Assembly (NCBI GenBank): GCA_922989275.2
Contig: OV277859.1
Span: forward strand, 88,718,198 to 88,782,197
Source of the DNA: Gari tellinella
Taxonomy: Eukaryota; Mollusca; Bivalvia; Cardiida; Psammobiidae
Reading direction: 5' to 3'
DNA length: 64,000 bases
Part shown: positions 1-10,725 of the stretch, piece after piece
Position numbering within the stretch: the stretch's first letter is position 1
Layout: each line of letters starts with the position of its first letter
Made by a program: the position numbers and the translations under genes
The notes under the pieces: model-generated
Seen by the model: the letters and a program-made list of their open reading frames with translations, nothing else
What the model was told of the DNA's origin: nothing
Database searches by the model: none

Positions 1-639
1 TGGGTACACTGTAAAATAAAAGGACGCCGACGCGTAAAAACGCGTTCAATTTTATTGTTTTTGAACGCACATGTGTTTAATTATGAACACATGTCCGTTC
101 AAAATGTTATCCACGACTGTCTATTGGTCAGGATTGGGTGTTCGATAGGCGTTCAAAAATTATAAAACGTTCAAAAGAAGTTTGTCCGTGCACAAAGTTT
201 GCTCGGTTTGAGTGTTTTAGCTGCTCTGTTGTGTTTCGAATTTTAAAATGCATATTTGAAATGCAAAATAAATTCTGATATGGCTTTTATTAAGAGTGTA
301 TCTAAAATCGGTACTCCTGTTGAACGCAAACGTTCAAAATCAGCACGCCCGTTGAACACATGTGTGTGCTTACGCGGCGAGCGCGTGGAGCTAAAAATAG
401 AACTACTGAGATATTTATTATCCCAGAGTTCCACGCTATACGTGACGTTATTTCTCAATCTTGGGCCCGCCATTGAAGTCTAATTCTCGGACGCCTAGCT
501 GCATTGTTGGATTTATTCATTGTTTGAGTCTATTTAGAGGTAAATGCAATCTTTTCTTTTGTAAATAGATCTACTCGTCGCTTGTACATAGATCTATATA
601 TTATAATAATTCTATGTAAATACATGTTAGTTGTTTTAA

Positions 640-920
640 TCAGTCTGAACATGAATGTAAACATGACAGTTACCCCACCCACTGAAATAACCAATGCACT
701 GTTGAACATGATGAAATGCCCATTCCCTTTAATAGTGACGAGCAAGCCCTTTACCACCAGAACGCGTTATACATACTGCATTTACAAGCAAAGCACAACA
801 TATTCCAGAAACATCTATAAACACAACTGTAACTTCTACCACTACCAGTCCGTTGCTTGAAAACCAGGATCAAAACATAAAACAGGAACTTAAAAAGGCT
901 GCTCTGTCTGATCTATAAAA
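640..920 (+). pseudogene. Broken coding trace inside the 5-4437 element
   Basis: Two short open stretches in different frames read like protein. One (about 688-830) ends in a stop after a stretch rich in H, Q and L. A second (about 805-917) is Thr/Ser-rich, then acidic and Lys-rich, and ends in a stop near 917. A frameshift would join them, so I read this as one decayed exon. No domain is recognised. It may belong to the lost transposase or accessory gene of the surrounding element. Confidence 0.25.
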
Positions 921-1046
921 TATTTTTAAAGGCTGATCCAGATCTAAGTAATGAAATATTCATTTTAAAAAAATCCAAACAATCAGGTTTACCACGTACC
1001 TAACATGCAACCTCTTATTTATACATTTTCATTATCATCTTTTCAG

Positions 1047-1184
1047 TTACCTTATGAATTCAAGATAACCAATGGGCAAAACAAGTGTTAATAGGGCGAC
1101 AGAAAATTTGGAGAATCTGGCACAAGCTTGCCATTGTTTATAGTGAAGCCACTCGGACCAGACGCATTTGAAGAAGATGAACAG
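1047..1184 (+). pseudogene. Exon-like trace with acceptor and donor
   Basis: A pyrimidine-rich acceptor (ATCTTTTCAG) precedes 1047 and a GTATAC donor follows 1184. The 3' part is open and acidic (ends ..DAFEEDEQ), while the 5' part is interrupted by stops. This fits a decayed internal exon of a gene carried by the 5-4437 element. Function is unknown. Confidence 0.25.
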
Positions 1185-2090
1185 GTATACATTCTTACTA
1201 GGTTATATAAGTTAGTTTATAGCAGCTGATCACAAGGTAATACATTACAATGGTTGCAGATAAAGCCTTGAAAACAACAAATAATAAGCAGACTTTTTTT
1301 AAGAAAACCCATCAAAGTTTTGTAATCACCCACATGACCCAGCTTTGTCTGGTAGAACTTGACGTTGTGGCTTGGCAGTTACACCGTATGGAGCATATTC
1401 AGACGCCGTGTTACGCAGCGTCAAAAAAGGCTTCAAACTGTTTTCAAATGATATATCAGGTCATACCTTTTTTGTTATGTTTTCATGTGTTTATCTCCTT
1501 GCCTCTTGAAGGTAGATTATTATGTCATAAATTCACAATGACATGTATGCCCTTTTGTCATAGACCTAGATGAGCTTTATAACCCACATATTACCTAAGA
1601 GAAGACCATAAGAAATTTTACATTCAAATTGGCGTCAAAGAATGATACTGTGACGTCCCCCTTGAAACTTCAAATGGACAATTACAGTTTCCAATTTATT
1701 CTAGGCCATCTTTTACTAGATGTATTAAGGGGCTATCTTTTGTAAATATATTGTAAAATGACAGACGATGCAGACCCTGATCAGATGACTGAATTAGTTG
1801 TCCTGTGATATTGGTCTTCACTGTTTACATAGGACAAAAATTCAATTAATAGGTTTACTATTTCAAATGGTTAATAATATTTAATATACTATTTTTCTTG
1901 AAAATTGCTCAAACTAGTCAGTATTGTTTTGTTGTTAATTTCATGTTTTGTATGAAATGTACTTGTATAAGTATTGAGGGCCTCATTGAAGATTTATCTT
2001 TATCAAATTAGCTCTCTCGTTAAATAATGACTTTATCAGCTATATTATTATTATTAAATTTATTATCATTATTATTATCCATTTGTGCAG

Positions 2091-2218
2091 GAATCACATA
2101 CTATTGATCCAACAGCAACGGAAGCATATGGGTACATCGAAAGTGAGACAAAGTATGACAGGTATTGGCAGGGGCAGCATCATCACATCTGAGGAACTAA
2201 GCTGTTATGGTTCACAAT
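2091..2218 (+). pseudogene. Exon-like trace ending at GTAAGT
   Basis: The segment is bounded by an acceptor (TTTGTGCAG) and a consensus donor (GTAAGT at 2219). One frame reads through most of it before a TGA near 2191; another is open to the donor. It is likely another decayed exon of the gene that contributed 640-920 and 1047-1184. No domain is recognised. Confidence 0.25.
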
Positions 2219-3033
2219 GTAAGTACTATATTCTCAAACATGTTAATTTAAACACAAATGTTTCACAGAGATGAGGTCTAAGAATGGCTCCTACAAGATG
2301 GCCAACATATATAGGGTCAGTGGATATCCGTGACAACTTTCAATGTCATTAAGAGATCAAATATGACAAATTCAAGCTTCGTCATAACTTTGAAACTATA
2401 TGTACATGTGATAGATACTTAATATTTGGCATTCGAACTGAAATCAACTTTGGTCATGTCAGACAAAGGTCTATGCCATTTGGAGGTCATATAAATTACA
2501 AAATATGCTAAATTTAACCTTAGGTATTTAAAACTACATGTGATAGAGGTTTCATGATTGACATGTGTACTCCCCTGTAGAAATTCTTGAGCTCGGTACA
2601 ACCTTAGTCTTGTCAGGCAAAGGTCAAGGTCATTTTGAAGTGGTCACATCAGCAGGCATTGTGTTTCACACACATATCTTGCTTGGTGTGCATTTATGAA
2701 TTTAGCACACAAAAAAATCAGGCCAGGGGTAGAAACGCAAGGGCAGTCAGGTTACAGGAAACAAATTATTTTTAAGAACGAAGCATAAAATTACATGTTC
2801 AAATTTGTCTTAATTCTTTTTGAAAAAAGAGAACATTTTCTACATAATACAGTAAAAGCAAAAATCAAGCAACAGAGAATAAAATGTTTGGTCTGATCCA
2901 GCCTTTGTACTGTAGGCTATCCCTGTGGACGAAATCTCCAAAATGTTGAAGACTTAGGAAGGATCGCCACCAGCCTCGGTGATATTCAACGACGAAGCAC
3001 GCCAAACAGCAGCTTTCATTACTGCGCGATGAG

Positions 3034-3267
3034 GTGACTATAAAGTGTTACGGAAAATGGTCAATGGTGAAAATGTTGCAGCTGGTGGCTGTGTACTACA
3101 TATTTGATCTAGACTACCTCAAGGCATATACCATGTTCCTTGGTCTACTACAACAGTTGGTAATGGAGGAAAGATTTGACAAGGAGTCCTCCAAAAAGTT
3201 CAAATTCTTTCTGGAAACTATCAGATCTGTATTCGAAAAACTGTCAAAGGAACACAACAATAATTAA
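3034..3267 (+). pseudogene. Unrecognised 77-codon ORF, 3' coding remnant of the first element
   Basis: The ORF encodes a Lys/Phe/Leu-rich peptide ending in HNNN before a TAA. The DNA upstream (2900-3030) also has a protein-like frame but contains stops. The helix-forming C-terminal half (..KKFKFFLETIRSVFEKLSKE..) suggests genuine former coding sequence rather than chance. It lies about 700 bp before the right GTTCAA region, where a transposase 3' end could sit. Family unknown. Confidence 0.25.
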
Positions 3268-3556
3268 GCTGAAAACTATATAAACTGAAGAGAATTTCTA
3301 AATCAGTGTGTCACTGGGTGTCGCCAATGCACGTATACATGTGGTGCTGATGCATTCAATATTTTGACATGTTACAAGAGTGACTGAAAAAGTGTCATGA
3401 CTTTTAATTGAAATGTGCAATACGTATAGGCATTTTCAGTGTTAACTTTAGAATCACACCAATTCCCAGTGAAAACGAATGAGTCCCTTATGCGTGTACA
3501 TTTTACAATATCTTGAAGTTGAAATCTTCTGAAAATTGAAAAATTTCAGGGTCCTT

Positions 3557-3655
3557 GCTTATAAAGCGTTTGAGTTGAGTCTGAAATTGTTCTCAAGCCT
3601 TTGATTGGTCAGGTTTGAGCAAACCTAGACTTAACTCAAACGCTATAGAAGCGCT
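3557..3655. repeat. Palindromic MITE remnant, GCTTATAAAGCGTTTGAGT family
   Basis: The two halves are imperfect inverted copies: GCTTATAAAGCGTTTGAGT at the left and its complement, diverged, at the right, with GATTGGTCAG near the middle. Better-preserved relatives are at 36137-36270, 36295-36420 and 39318-39446. No coding capacity. Confidence 0.6.
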
Positions 3656-4432
3656 TAGCCTGCTGAAAAAATCTGCAGTGCACAAACTTTAAGGAAGTCA
3701 TTATTAAATTGTGTTGATGATAAAAATGTACAATATCAACTTTGTAAAGAGATCTACTCTAAGTTGTGAAAAATAAAGATGTTAAATAAAGGTCAATAAA
3801 ACAACTACTCTTTTTCCAAATTAGTTTCTTACGGCCGTATGCTGAAAGGCAGGGAACTATTTAATCTGCATTAAGGAAACGTCATCGGAAGTAGAAGGCA
3901 GGCACTTTCAAGCTTAAAAGTTGCTTTAAATTGCACATTCAATACTTTAACAATATCTGTTCAAACGGTTGCAAACATGTGTTCAAAATGCGAATGTCAG
4001 GATGTTCAAATTTAAACACGTTTGTTCAAATAGTGTTCTAAATGATTGAACACTAATCGTTCAAACTTGAAGTAGCATGTGTTCAAACGAGAATGCCAGG
4101 GTGTTCAAATTTAAACATATGTGTGTTCAAACAATGTTCTAAAACTTAACACAATTCCTTTGAACACGTTCTACCTGTTCAATATCTGTTGCATCGATTT
4201 TGAACGCGTCACACGTTTATAAATAGAACACCAAAATGCGTTCAATTTTGAACACATGGTGTTCAATTTGAACAATTTTGAACGGGATGCGTTAATATTT
4301 GAACACTATGTTGAACACCTAGCGTTAAATATCAGAACACCAATTGAACACAATGACGCGTTTGGACGCGTTCAATAGCTGTTGCATTATTGCGTTCAAT
4401 ACGTGTTCTAGTTTTTAACACTTGAATTTACA

Positions 4433-4798
4433 GTGTATGAAAACTATCTAAACATGAATATACCATACAGTAATCTTAAATGTGTGACACAGTTACGTAC
4501 TTCTTGCCATAAATTGAAAATTGAAACTGGTCGTTATGGTAGACATCGTATAGACAGGCATCTAAGATACTGTGATGTATGTGGCAGTAGAGACATTGAA
4601 GACGAGTTTCACTTTATATTCATATGTGAGAAGTACAAAGTTATTAGACAAAGATATATTCCGAATTATTTTCGAACCAGACCAAATATGCTAAAACTGA
4701 CTCAGCTTTTAAGTTCCAACAATGAAGTTGTAATATCAAAGCTAGTAACGTACGTTACATGCGCACTTAAAATACGCAGCAACCTTCTTTCTGCTTAA
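4433..4798 (+). pseudogene. C-terminal end of a LINE reverse-transcriptase ORF2
   Basis: The 121-residue reading frame matches the C-terminal tail of a non-LTR retrotransposon polyprotein. It has a basic stretch (ETGRYGRHRIDRHLRYC) followed by a Cys-Cys-His-Cys cluster (C47, C50, H60, C65), as in the zinc-knuckle-like ends of CR1/L2-type and related ORF2 proteins. The start is not a true start: the frame opens with GTG inside the right terminus of the preceding element, so the copy is 5'-truncated. No reverse-transcriptase or endonuclease domain remains. It is nearly the only long frame in the region and ends with TAA at 4798, followed by a short 3' UTR. Confidence 0.7.
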
Positions 4799-4990
4799 AG
4801 TATTTAGTAATTAATCAAAATTTACCTTCCGTGTAATGAAATATGTCATATGACATATGTTCTTTCTGATTTGTTATGTTCTCAAGTGGTTTGCTTGACT
4901 TTGATTATATCTTGATTTTGTACAATGTATAGGGATGATAAACTGTATGTTTAAATCCGAAATAAAATGTATTCTGATTCTGATTCTTAT
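4438..4990 (+). mobile_element. 5'-truncated LINE copy with short-repeat tail
   Basis: This contains the ORF2 C-terminus, ~190 bp of 3' UTR and an end made of ATTCTG repeats (4971-4988) after AATAAAATGT. Simple-repeat tails instead of poly(A) are typical of CR1/L2-like LINEs. The 5' truncation point coincides with the end of the 5-4437 element. Confidence 0.65.
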
Positions 4991-5066
4991 TAATGGGACG
5001 TCCAAGAAAGAGGGAAGCGGATACAAAGAAACCTTGGCGATGAACGGCTCTCTTTCGAAGAACTCT

Positions 5067-5088
5067 GGGGGAGGGGGGGGGGGGGGGT
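5067..5088. repeat. Poly-G tract
   Basis: An almost pure G run interrupted by one A. It is a simple repeat with no other content. Confidence 0.9.
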
Positions 5089-5276
5089 TCCACATGCACA
5101 GTGTACATCTATGATACATGTATGGTACCTCGGTTTAAAAGTCTCATCCGAAGAATTTAGTCCAGTAATTTTCCTGCTAGCGATCGAAAAAACAAAGCAA
5201 ATATCTATACTTTAAAACGTACACTCCCATAGATGTCCATCCCTTCTCCCACTCGTTTCGACTTAACTGGTATTTA

Positions 5277-5341
5277 CAAACAGTTTTGATCCAGATCAGA
5301 CGCCGTGTAACGCGGCGTCTGATCTTGATCTGAACTATTTG
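5277..5341. repeat. Short hairpin, CAGACGCCG class
   Basis: An imperfect ~65-bp palindrome with outer AAACAGTTTTGATC, inner CAGACGCCG and a GTAAC loop region. Some mismatches in the outer stem suggest an older copy. Confidence 0.8.
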
Positions 5342-5560
5342 ACCTTTCGTATTAAGATTTGTACAGCTAAATTGGCCATGAATTAGATTTTACAAAAACA
5401 ACTGAAGACGTCAATTTTGATGAATACTATAGTGCAACAGACGAAATTGTTAACCCTTAATCAGGCTGTACTGTCGTCTGCTTAAAATATATCGTCTGCA
5501 AAAAAATCCTGATTTAATTTTTTTTGTATACTGAAGAAAATAAAATTAATATAGTTGCTA

Positions 5561-5627
5561 CAAACAGCTTGGATCCAGATCAGACGCCGCGTTACGCGGC
5601 GTCTGATCTGGATCTAAGCTGTTTTCA
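5561..5627. repeat. Short hairpin, GCCGCG-TTA-CGCGGC core
   Basis: A near-perfect palindrome with outer AAACAGCTTGGATCCAGATC mirrored on the right by GATCTGGATCTAAGCTGTTT. Note the paired change to AGCTT on both arms relative to AGTTT elsewhere. Confidence 0.85.
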
Positions 5628-6052
5628 AATGTTATCCAAGTGACGCTTATATCACAATAAGGTTTAACAGCACATAAAGCTCTCCTAATTAAACAATACA
5701 CCTAGTGTATTCAACACTAGTCTTTATGAGTCACCACCACCAAAAACACAATCAAATATTAAGTTTACAACCAAACTTCAAAGGAATACACAATGTAATT
5801 CTTTTTTCCAACACATCTGGTTCCTTAAGGCAATGTTCCTTAAACTAGTTTTATGATTTACTTTTGTCCTGATTCAGAAATATCCAGTATATAAGAGAGA
5901 TTTATTTTTCTTAAGAAGTTGGACGATGAACACAAGTTTATACATAATGTAGTGATTGACACCTGATACGCTCCAACGGATGTTGGTGAAAACAGTGGCG
6001 TTAGTTACTACAACCACTGCTGACGCAAATACAACGTTCAGTTACCTCTTAA

Positions 6053-6260
6053 CCCTTTCATTCTTAATGACGTCATATAATGCATTTGCAAACAGTTTTG
6101 ATCCTGATCAGACGCCGCGTAAACGCGGCGTCTGATCAGGATCAAAACCGTTTGCCACTTGTTTTGAAATTTCGTCAGATATACTACCTTAAATCTAACT
6201 TTAAAAACGATATTGCAGACAACAATATTGCAGCAGACGACAATATGGCGGTGAAGGGGG
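6053..6260. mobile_element. TTAA-type MITE (family A) with central hairpin
   Basis: It begins after TTAA (6049-6052) with CCCTTTCATTCTTAATGACG and ends GGCGGTGAAGGGGG next to a decayed TTAA. The hairpin at 6088-6155 has a GCCGCG-TAAA-CGCGGC core. The right half carries the family's GCAGACAACAATATTG and GCAGACGACAATATGG words. TTAA target duplication plus CCC..GGG ends is the piggyBac-superfamily pattern. Non-autonomous. Confidence 0.75.
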
Positions 6261-6638
6261 TAAAATCCTCACGGTAAATTTGATCATGAAAGGTTTAAAA
6301 TCCTGCTTTAAACAGTCTTATTAAATTAAACAACGATTCAATATTTAGTGGTAATCTAATTATAAGGGTTTAATGTAATAAGAACCAGAAAGATTGCAAC
6401 GTTGCACCCCCTCGCCCACCAGATATGAGTATCTGTATGTTTCTTATACAATTAAAAGACAAACAATGTCAGACACTATCTATGTACATGTATATACAAT
6501 GTATTCACCAATATTCCGTTTGCCAGCAGAAATATTTTGCAGAGATTTAGTAAACGTCATTTCACATTTGATAATAATTGACAAGAAATCCGTCATAAAA
6601 CTTCATCCAAACATCAAGTGTGTAAAAAATATATCAAC

Positions 6639-6830
6639 CCTCTCTATTACGACCACTGTTAAAACGAAGGTTTACTGTTGTATAACAGACAGGCGACATA
6701 TTACAGCAATGTGACAGTAAAACAGAAAGCTCCAAAAGGAGCTTTCTGTTTTACTGTCACATTGTTTTAATCAGTTACCTGTCGTTAACACCTAATAATC
6801 AACACACTTTAGTGTTTGTAATGGAGAGAT
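6639..6830. mobile_element. MITE (family E, CCTCTCTATTACGACCAC ends) with 27-bp perfect hairpin
   Basis: The left end is CCTCTCTATTACGACCAC and the right end a diverged complement (TTTGTAATGGAGAG). The centre (6707-6764) is a perfect 27-bp stem with an AAAA loop; its inner box is AAAGCTCC-AAAA-GGAGCTTT. Relatives are at 43230-43420 and 25728-26153. Confidence 0.75.
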
Positions 6831-7011
6831 TTTACATGTGTACATATCAAACAACATTAGCATACATTGCAATAGAAATGCAAACGTTGATGACGATAAT
6901 TGACTGAATGTTAAAGAGGTACGTCGTGCATTAATAGACAAGTACTTTTGCATGCAAATTACAATGCGTCACAGCTGTTTATCATCACTAGGTGTTACGT
7001 ACCCTGCCCAT

Positions 7012-7205
7012 TGAACCCTTCACTCTCAATGACGTCATAAAGTAGATTTGTAAACAGTTTTGATCCTGATCAGACGTCTGACCGGGATCAAAACTGTTTG
7101 TCACTTGTTTTGAAATTACGTCAGTTACACTGCCTTAAATCTTAACCTTGAAACGATATTGCAGACAACAGTATTGATCCAGACGACTATAGGGCGGCGA
7201 AGGCG
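7012..7205. mobile_element. TTAA-type MITE (family A), tip-deleted hairpin
   Basis: The same flanks as the 6053 copy (CTCTCAATGACGTCAT on the left, AACAGTATTGATCCAGACGAC on the right). The hairpin at 7050-7101 has lost the GC-rich tip: CAGACGTCTG joins the arms directly. Confidence 0.65.
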
Positions 7206-7488
7206 TAAAGACCTCACGGTAAATGTTATCATAAAAGGGTTAATAGCCATCGGAAAACCAGACTGACTTATAGCATTGCAAACACGTGAACTCTAAATAC
7301 AATCTAAGACATTGATATAATGAAGTTAGATAACGAAACATTTAGTATGCTGGTGTATGACAAACAGCATAGATCCCAAACTGACGCGGCGACTAGTTTT
7401 TAATTTTACTGTTTGTAAGGCTGTAGCTTTTGAACGTCCCAACTACAATAAAACCGCTGTCGACCAGAGCTGCAGAATAAAATTAAGT

Positions 7489-7553
7489 CAAACAATTTGA
7501 ATCAAGATCAGACGCCGCGTCACGCGGCGTCTGATCTAGATTCAAGATGTTTG
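7489..7553. repeat. Short hairpin, GCCGCG-TCA-CGCGGC core
   Basis: Outer arms AAACAATTTGAATC..GATTCAAGATGTTTG carry a paired GAATC change shared by both sides. Confidence 0.8.
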
Positions 7554-8198
7554 CAAATGTAGGTCATGTCATGCTAAACACTCCAAAGGTTTTACTTGTC
7601 ACTCTCTATACCAACTCCTTCCGAACAACACACACAATCGTTGTCTCTCATAGTGTTGTTGTAGAGAGGGAACACTGTACATTTTCATATAAACCATTGG
7701 TCGGTAGATGGGATGTCATATTATGTAGAGCATAACTAAGTACAAAACTAAGTATACAAAATTTGTAAATAGGTCAGATTTTATTTACTTAAAAATCACT
7801 TCAATATTTAATCCGTACTATGCTCTGATGACATGTTTTAAAAGTGTTGTCTGCATTTCATTTCATAGTTAGTTATACATGTATAATCAAAACAGTCGAC
7901 ATCAACATCAAAACAATAATTATACAGTACAGATTCTGCTCAGACAGTAGGCTTCAATGTACTCGTGTCAAATCAATTTCTACATTATTTGCTTTTGATA
8001 GTCAAATATTGCTAAGCACACTTAATGGTTAAACATACTTCTCATGGCATCCGACTGAACCAATTAATTAAAGTCAATCGTCCACAACAGCAAACACGAC
8101 AGACCCTGGTGAAATGGCACAAATTGCGGCGTCTCATCAGGGTCTGCACTGTTTCCTTTTTCCATCTGAAATGTTATGCAATTTGGACAAACATTGTA

Positions 8199-8444
8199 CA
8201 GTGGAGAAAACGTTATTCTTTCCCAATAAACGCGTTTACGCTAAAACTATTATTTGCAGTGCAAACAGTTTGGAGCCAGATCAGTCGCCGGGTAACCCGG
8301 CGTCTGATCAGGCTCCAAACTGTTTGCCACCAAGATAAACATGAATTACCAGAATTGTCCAAAAGTTGTTCTTTTCTACGTTTTAGTGCTTTGCGTTTGC
8401 GTACATTTGCGTTTAAACGGGAAAGAATAACAGATTCTCCACTG
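8199..8444. mobile_element. TA-type MITE (family D, CAGTGGAGAA ends)
   Basis: 246 bp between TA dinucleotides. Terminal inverted repeats are CAGTGGAGAA..CTTTCCC and GGGAAAG..TTCTCCACTG. The interior has AAACGCGTTTACGC, a CAGTCGCCGGG-TAA-CCCGGCG hairpin (8261-8328) and GCGTTTGCGT repeats. TA duplication suggests mobilisation by a Tc1/mariner-type transposase. No coding capacity. Confidence 0.85.
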
Positions 8445-8455
8445 TAGTAGATTTA

Positions 8456-8772
8456 CAGTGTTCCCTCTCTACAAAGACACACAATGGGAGACAGCAAATG
8501 TGTATGTTGTTTGGAGGGAGTTGTGATAGGGAGGGATATTGACTTACATTTGTAACGGCTTGAATCCAGATCAGGATCCAAGCTGTTTGTCACTCGTCAT
8601 TATGTGTTTTCTGTCATAATGTCCATTATCTAAGACAATCAGCAGACAACAATTTTAAGCAGACGATATTGCAGCAGTGCAAGCATTAGACACAATTGTC
8701 TTGGGGACAGCGGCAAATGACGTTGTAAGGGGGAAGTCGCTGTTCAGAAGGACGTTGTAGGCAGGGAGCACT
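8456..8772. mobile_element. MITE with CAGTGTTCCCTCTCTACAA ends (family I)
   Basis: It starts CAGTGTTCCCTCTCTACAA and ends GTTGTAGGCAGGGAGCACTC, an imperfect inverted pair. Its middle includes a tip-deleted hairpin (8553-8589) and GCAGACAACAATT words. A second copy lies in both arms of the Maverick element (13517-13850 and 20960-21293), and an end fragment at about 7610-7685. Confidence 0.65.
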
Positions 8773-8987
8773 CTATATCATCCATATACACTCAGTGCAA
8801 AAAGAAACGCACACTTTTATTACACTAGTATCTGAAGTAGAAGGAACGTATTTGTGAAATAATCTTTTCATTACAGCCAGTAGTTCCGTCTTGGGCTATC
8901 AATGTTAAAAATGGGAGGTTTATCATTCAATTGGTATCATCACAACCTGCACAAATCGGTGCGGTGTTTTCAACAGGCACTAGTTAA

Positions 8988-9226
8988 CTCTTTCGCTGCC
9001 AAATTAATCGTGCGATTTTTATCCCACCACCGTTTCATTGTCGTCTGCTTCAATATTGTTGTTTGCAAGATCGTTTCAAAGTAAGATTCAAAGTAGTATG
9101 ACTTAAGGTATATCTATACGAGTGTCAAACAGTTTGGAACCTGATCAGACGCCGCGTTACGCGGCGTCTGATCAGGATCCAAACTGTTTGAAAACGCGCC
9201 TTTTGACGTCATTAAGAGTGAAAGGG
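8988..9226. mobile_element. TTAA-type MITE (family A), reverse orientation, intact TSD
   Basis: TTAA at 8984-8987 and 9227-9230 flank 239 bp with ends CTCTTTCGCTGCC and GAGTGAAAGGG. The hairpin at 9126-9190 has core GCCGCG-TTA-CGCGGC and stems GATCAGACG. It reads in reverse relative to 6053-6260 (GACGTCATTAAGAGTG at the right). Confidence 0.85.
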
Positions 9227-9784
9227 TTAAAAGACAGCACAGTAATTTTAAGTATATGTTTTTCTGAACTTGTTGCAGAATTGAATTGATCTTGAGATAT
9301 GATCTTAGTATCTTAAAAAAGTCTCTTAATCTGCGCCTGAGCACGATGTGCGTTTCTTTTTGTACTGAGTGTATATATGTACTAAGTAACATATCGGTAT
9401 CCTAGCAATCATAATTGGAAAGCTTATTGCAGTATGAATGGAACAAAGGGTTACGACTGGCATTTGTAGAATGATCAAAAGTATATATATTCAAATAATC
9501 CAGTGCTCTCTTTTCAGTTATGAACTTGAATAAATCATAAAATCGCATGTGATATTGAGCCAGTATCGTTCAACTTACAAAATCTCTTCACATTCTTTTG
9601 TGAAGTTTTATAAAGTCAACCTTTTGTTCAGCGATCACCTACATGTATTAGCAAGAACTATTTCGCTAGCAAAGAGGACTGCAGTAAGCTGGACAGAAAA
9701 AAACAACCGAAAGCTCCCATGGGAACTTTGGTGCTGCATTAGTCCGTTTGTGCATCGTGTCCCTTAGAAGAGACAAACACAAAT

Positions 9785-9844
9785 AGTGCAGACTCAGGTC
9801 AGACGCCGCATAATGCGGCGTCTGACCTGAGTATCCACTGTTTG
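9785..9844. repeat. Short hairpin, GCCGCA-TAA-TGCGGC core
   Basis: A perfect inner stem with core CGCCGCA..TGCGGCG and paired arms CTCAGGTCAGACG and CGTCTGACCTGAG. This is a compensated variant of the usual CCTGATCAGACG arm. Confidence 0.85.
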
Positions 9845-9846
9845 CT

Positions 9847-10280
9847 ATCAGAAATGTCTTTGAAATGCAAATGAAAATGTTAATTTGATCAGGCACCCCT
9901 TTAATAAAACATGAACTTGTCCAAAATATACAATCATTCCAATAATTACAATGTATAAGCATTGATTAATTCACTAATCACAAATGGGTTAAGCGAACTC
10001 CCTTTGTAAGACTGCCAAAATAATAATTCTCTTTTTAGAGGTTGATGGGAACACATTTTGACTGTAAGTACGTGTTTGAAGGATTAAGTTTTCCGTGCTA
10101 CCTCAGCAGTGTAGACCGTCGTAAGTCTTTCATTGGGTTATGTTTGTACATCTCCTTATATGTTCTAAAATAAATAGTGCTAGTCACGATATACGTTCGG
10201 AGTTTCAAGCTATACAAACCGGTATATAGTACACAAAAGTCAATTTTTGGAAAGTGGTCGCCTCTAATTCATGGACACCT
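9847..10280. other. No recognised feature
   Basis: AT-rich sequence with stops in all frames. I see no gene, hairpin or recognisable repeat here. Confidence 0.5.
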
Positions 10281-10429
10281 TGTGCCCGATTCACAAAACT
10301 TTGTACGACAAATTTTGTCGTAAGCCAGAGTACAAAAGTCTAAATTATTATTTATTTCACCATCTAATCCTGTCTGTCTTGTGGCATCTCTTTGGAATCG
10401 TCTTGAGAAGACGATTCCAAAAAGATGTC
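10281..10429. mobile_element. Left half of palindromic MITE split by the Maverick insertion
   Basis: The left end reads GTGCCCGATTCACAAAAC; the remaining half resumes at 24387 and ends GTTTTATCAAACGGGCCCC (24484). GTACGACAA..TTGTCGTAAG and CATCTAATCCTG occur in both halves in inverted order, so before the insertion this was a ~245-bp palindromic element. A private 31-bp palindrome (TTTGGAATCGTCTTGAG..) sits at 10391-10421. The last six bases, GATGTC, are duplicated at 24381-24386. Confidence 0.75.
10424..10429. repeat. Left target-site duplication of the Maverick-derived element
   Basis: GATGTC here and at 24381-24386, in the same orientation. Six bp is the duplication size known for Maverick/Polinton integration. 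Confidence 0.8.
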
Positions 10430-10560
10430 TGATGAATAGGGGGCACTTCACAACCACATTACGTAATCAGAGACATACTGAATTACACAGAAAATAGGGT
10501 TAAACCTGTGTAAATGGTGTGACGTAATGAGTCATTTTACACACAAAACAAGTATTATTT

Positions 10561-10725
10561 TGTGTAATACACAAAAAGTAGGTCTATTTCTGTGTAATAC
10601 ACAAGAAAAAGGGGTAATGTTGTGTAAGTACACAAGAAAAGGAGCAAAACTTGTGTAACACAAAAAACTGAGTAAAGTCTGTGTCATTACACAAGAATCT
10701 GTAAACAAACTGTGTATTTCAGTTT
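10561..10725. repeat. Subterminal array of TGTGTAATACACA units, 30-bp period
   Basis: TGTGTAA/TGTGTC/TGTGTATT half-palindromes begin at 10561, 10591, 10621, 10652, 10680 and 10711, each except the last followed by a matching ACACAA. A weaker pair precedes them (10488-10550). Regular ~30-bp spacing close to the terminus is what repeated binding sites for an end-binding protein would look like. Mirrored at 24085-24249. Confidence 0.7.

Larger units (their letters stand above)
5..4437. mobile_element. Degenerate DNA transposon with GTTCAA-rich subterminal regions
   Basis: The ends are inverted copies of TACACTGTAAA (5-15 and, reversed, 4427-4437); if TA is the target duplication, the element proper starts CACTGTAAA. 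The first ~430 bp and the last ~490 bp (3950-4437) are crowded with GTTCAA/TTGAAC words, often followed by ACACATGT or CGCGT, in both orientations. Such subterminal arrays are usually transposase-binding sites. The interior has exon-like coding traces at 640-920, 1047-1184, 2091-2218 and 3034-3267 but no intact transposase. The superfamily is not recognised. The pairing of the two ends is inferred from the shared terminus and shared motif content, and the first four bases of the window give little flank to test. Confidence 0.5.

Noticed and set aside
243..860. Overlapping ORFs on both strands at the window start
   Set aside because: They overlap each other antisense, lie in GTTCAA-rich transposon ends, and only one short frame (about 688-830) looks protein-like, which I list as a pseudogene trace.
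8025..8447. 140-codon ORF and similar ORFs with VWSQI..RRVTRRLIRLQTV
   Set aside because: The recurring peptide is the translation of the TA-type MITE hairpin (also at 26945, 29299, 45368), not a conserved protein.
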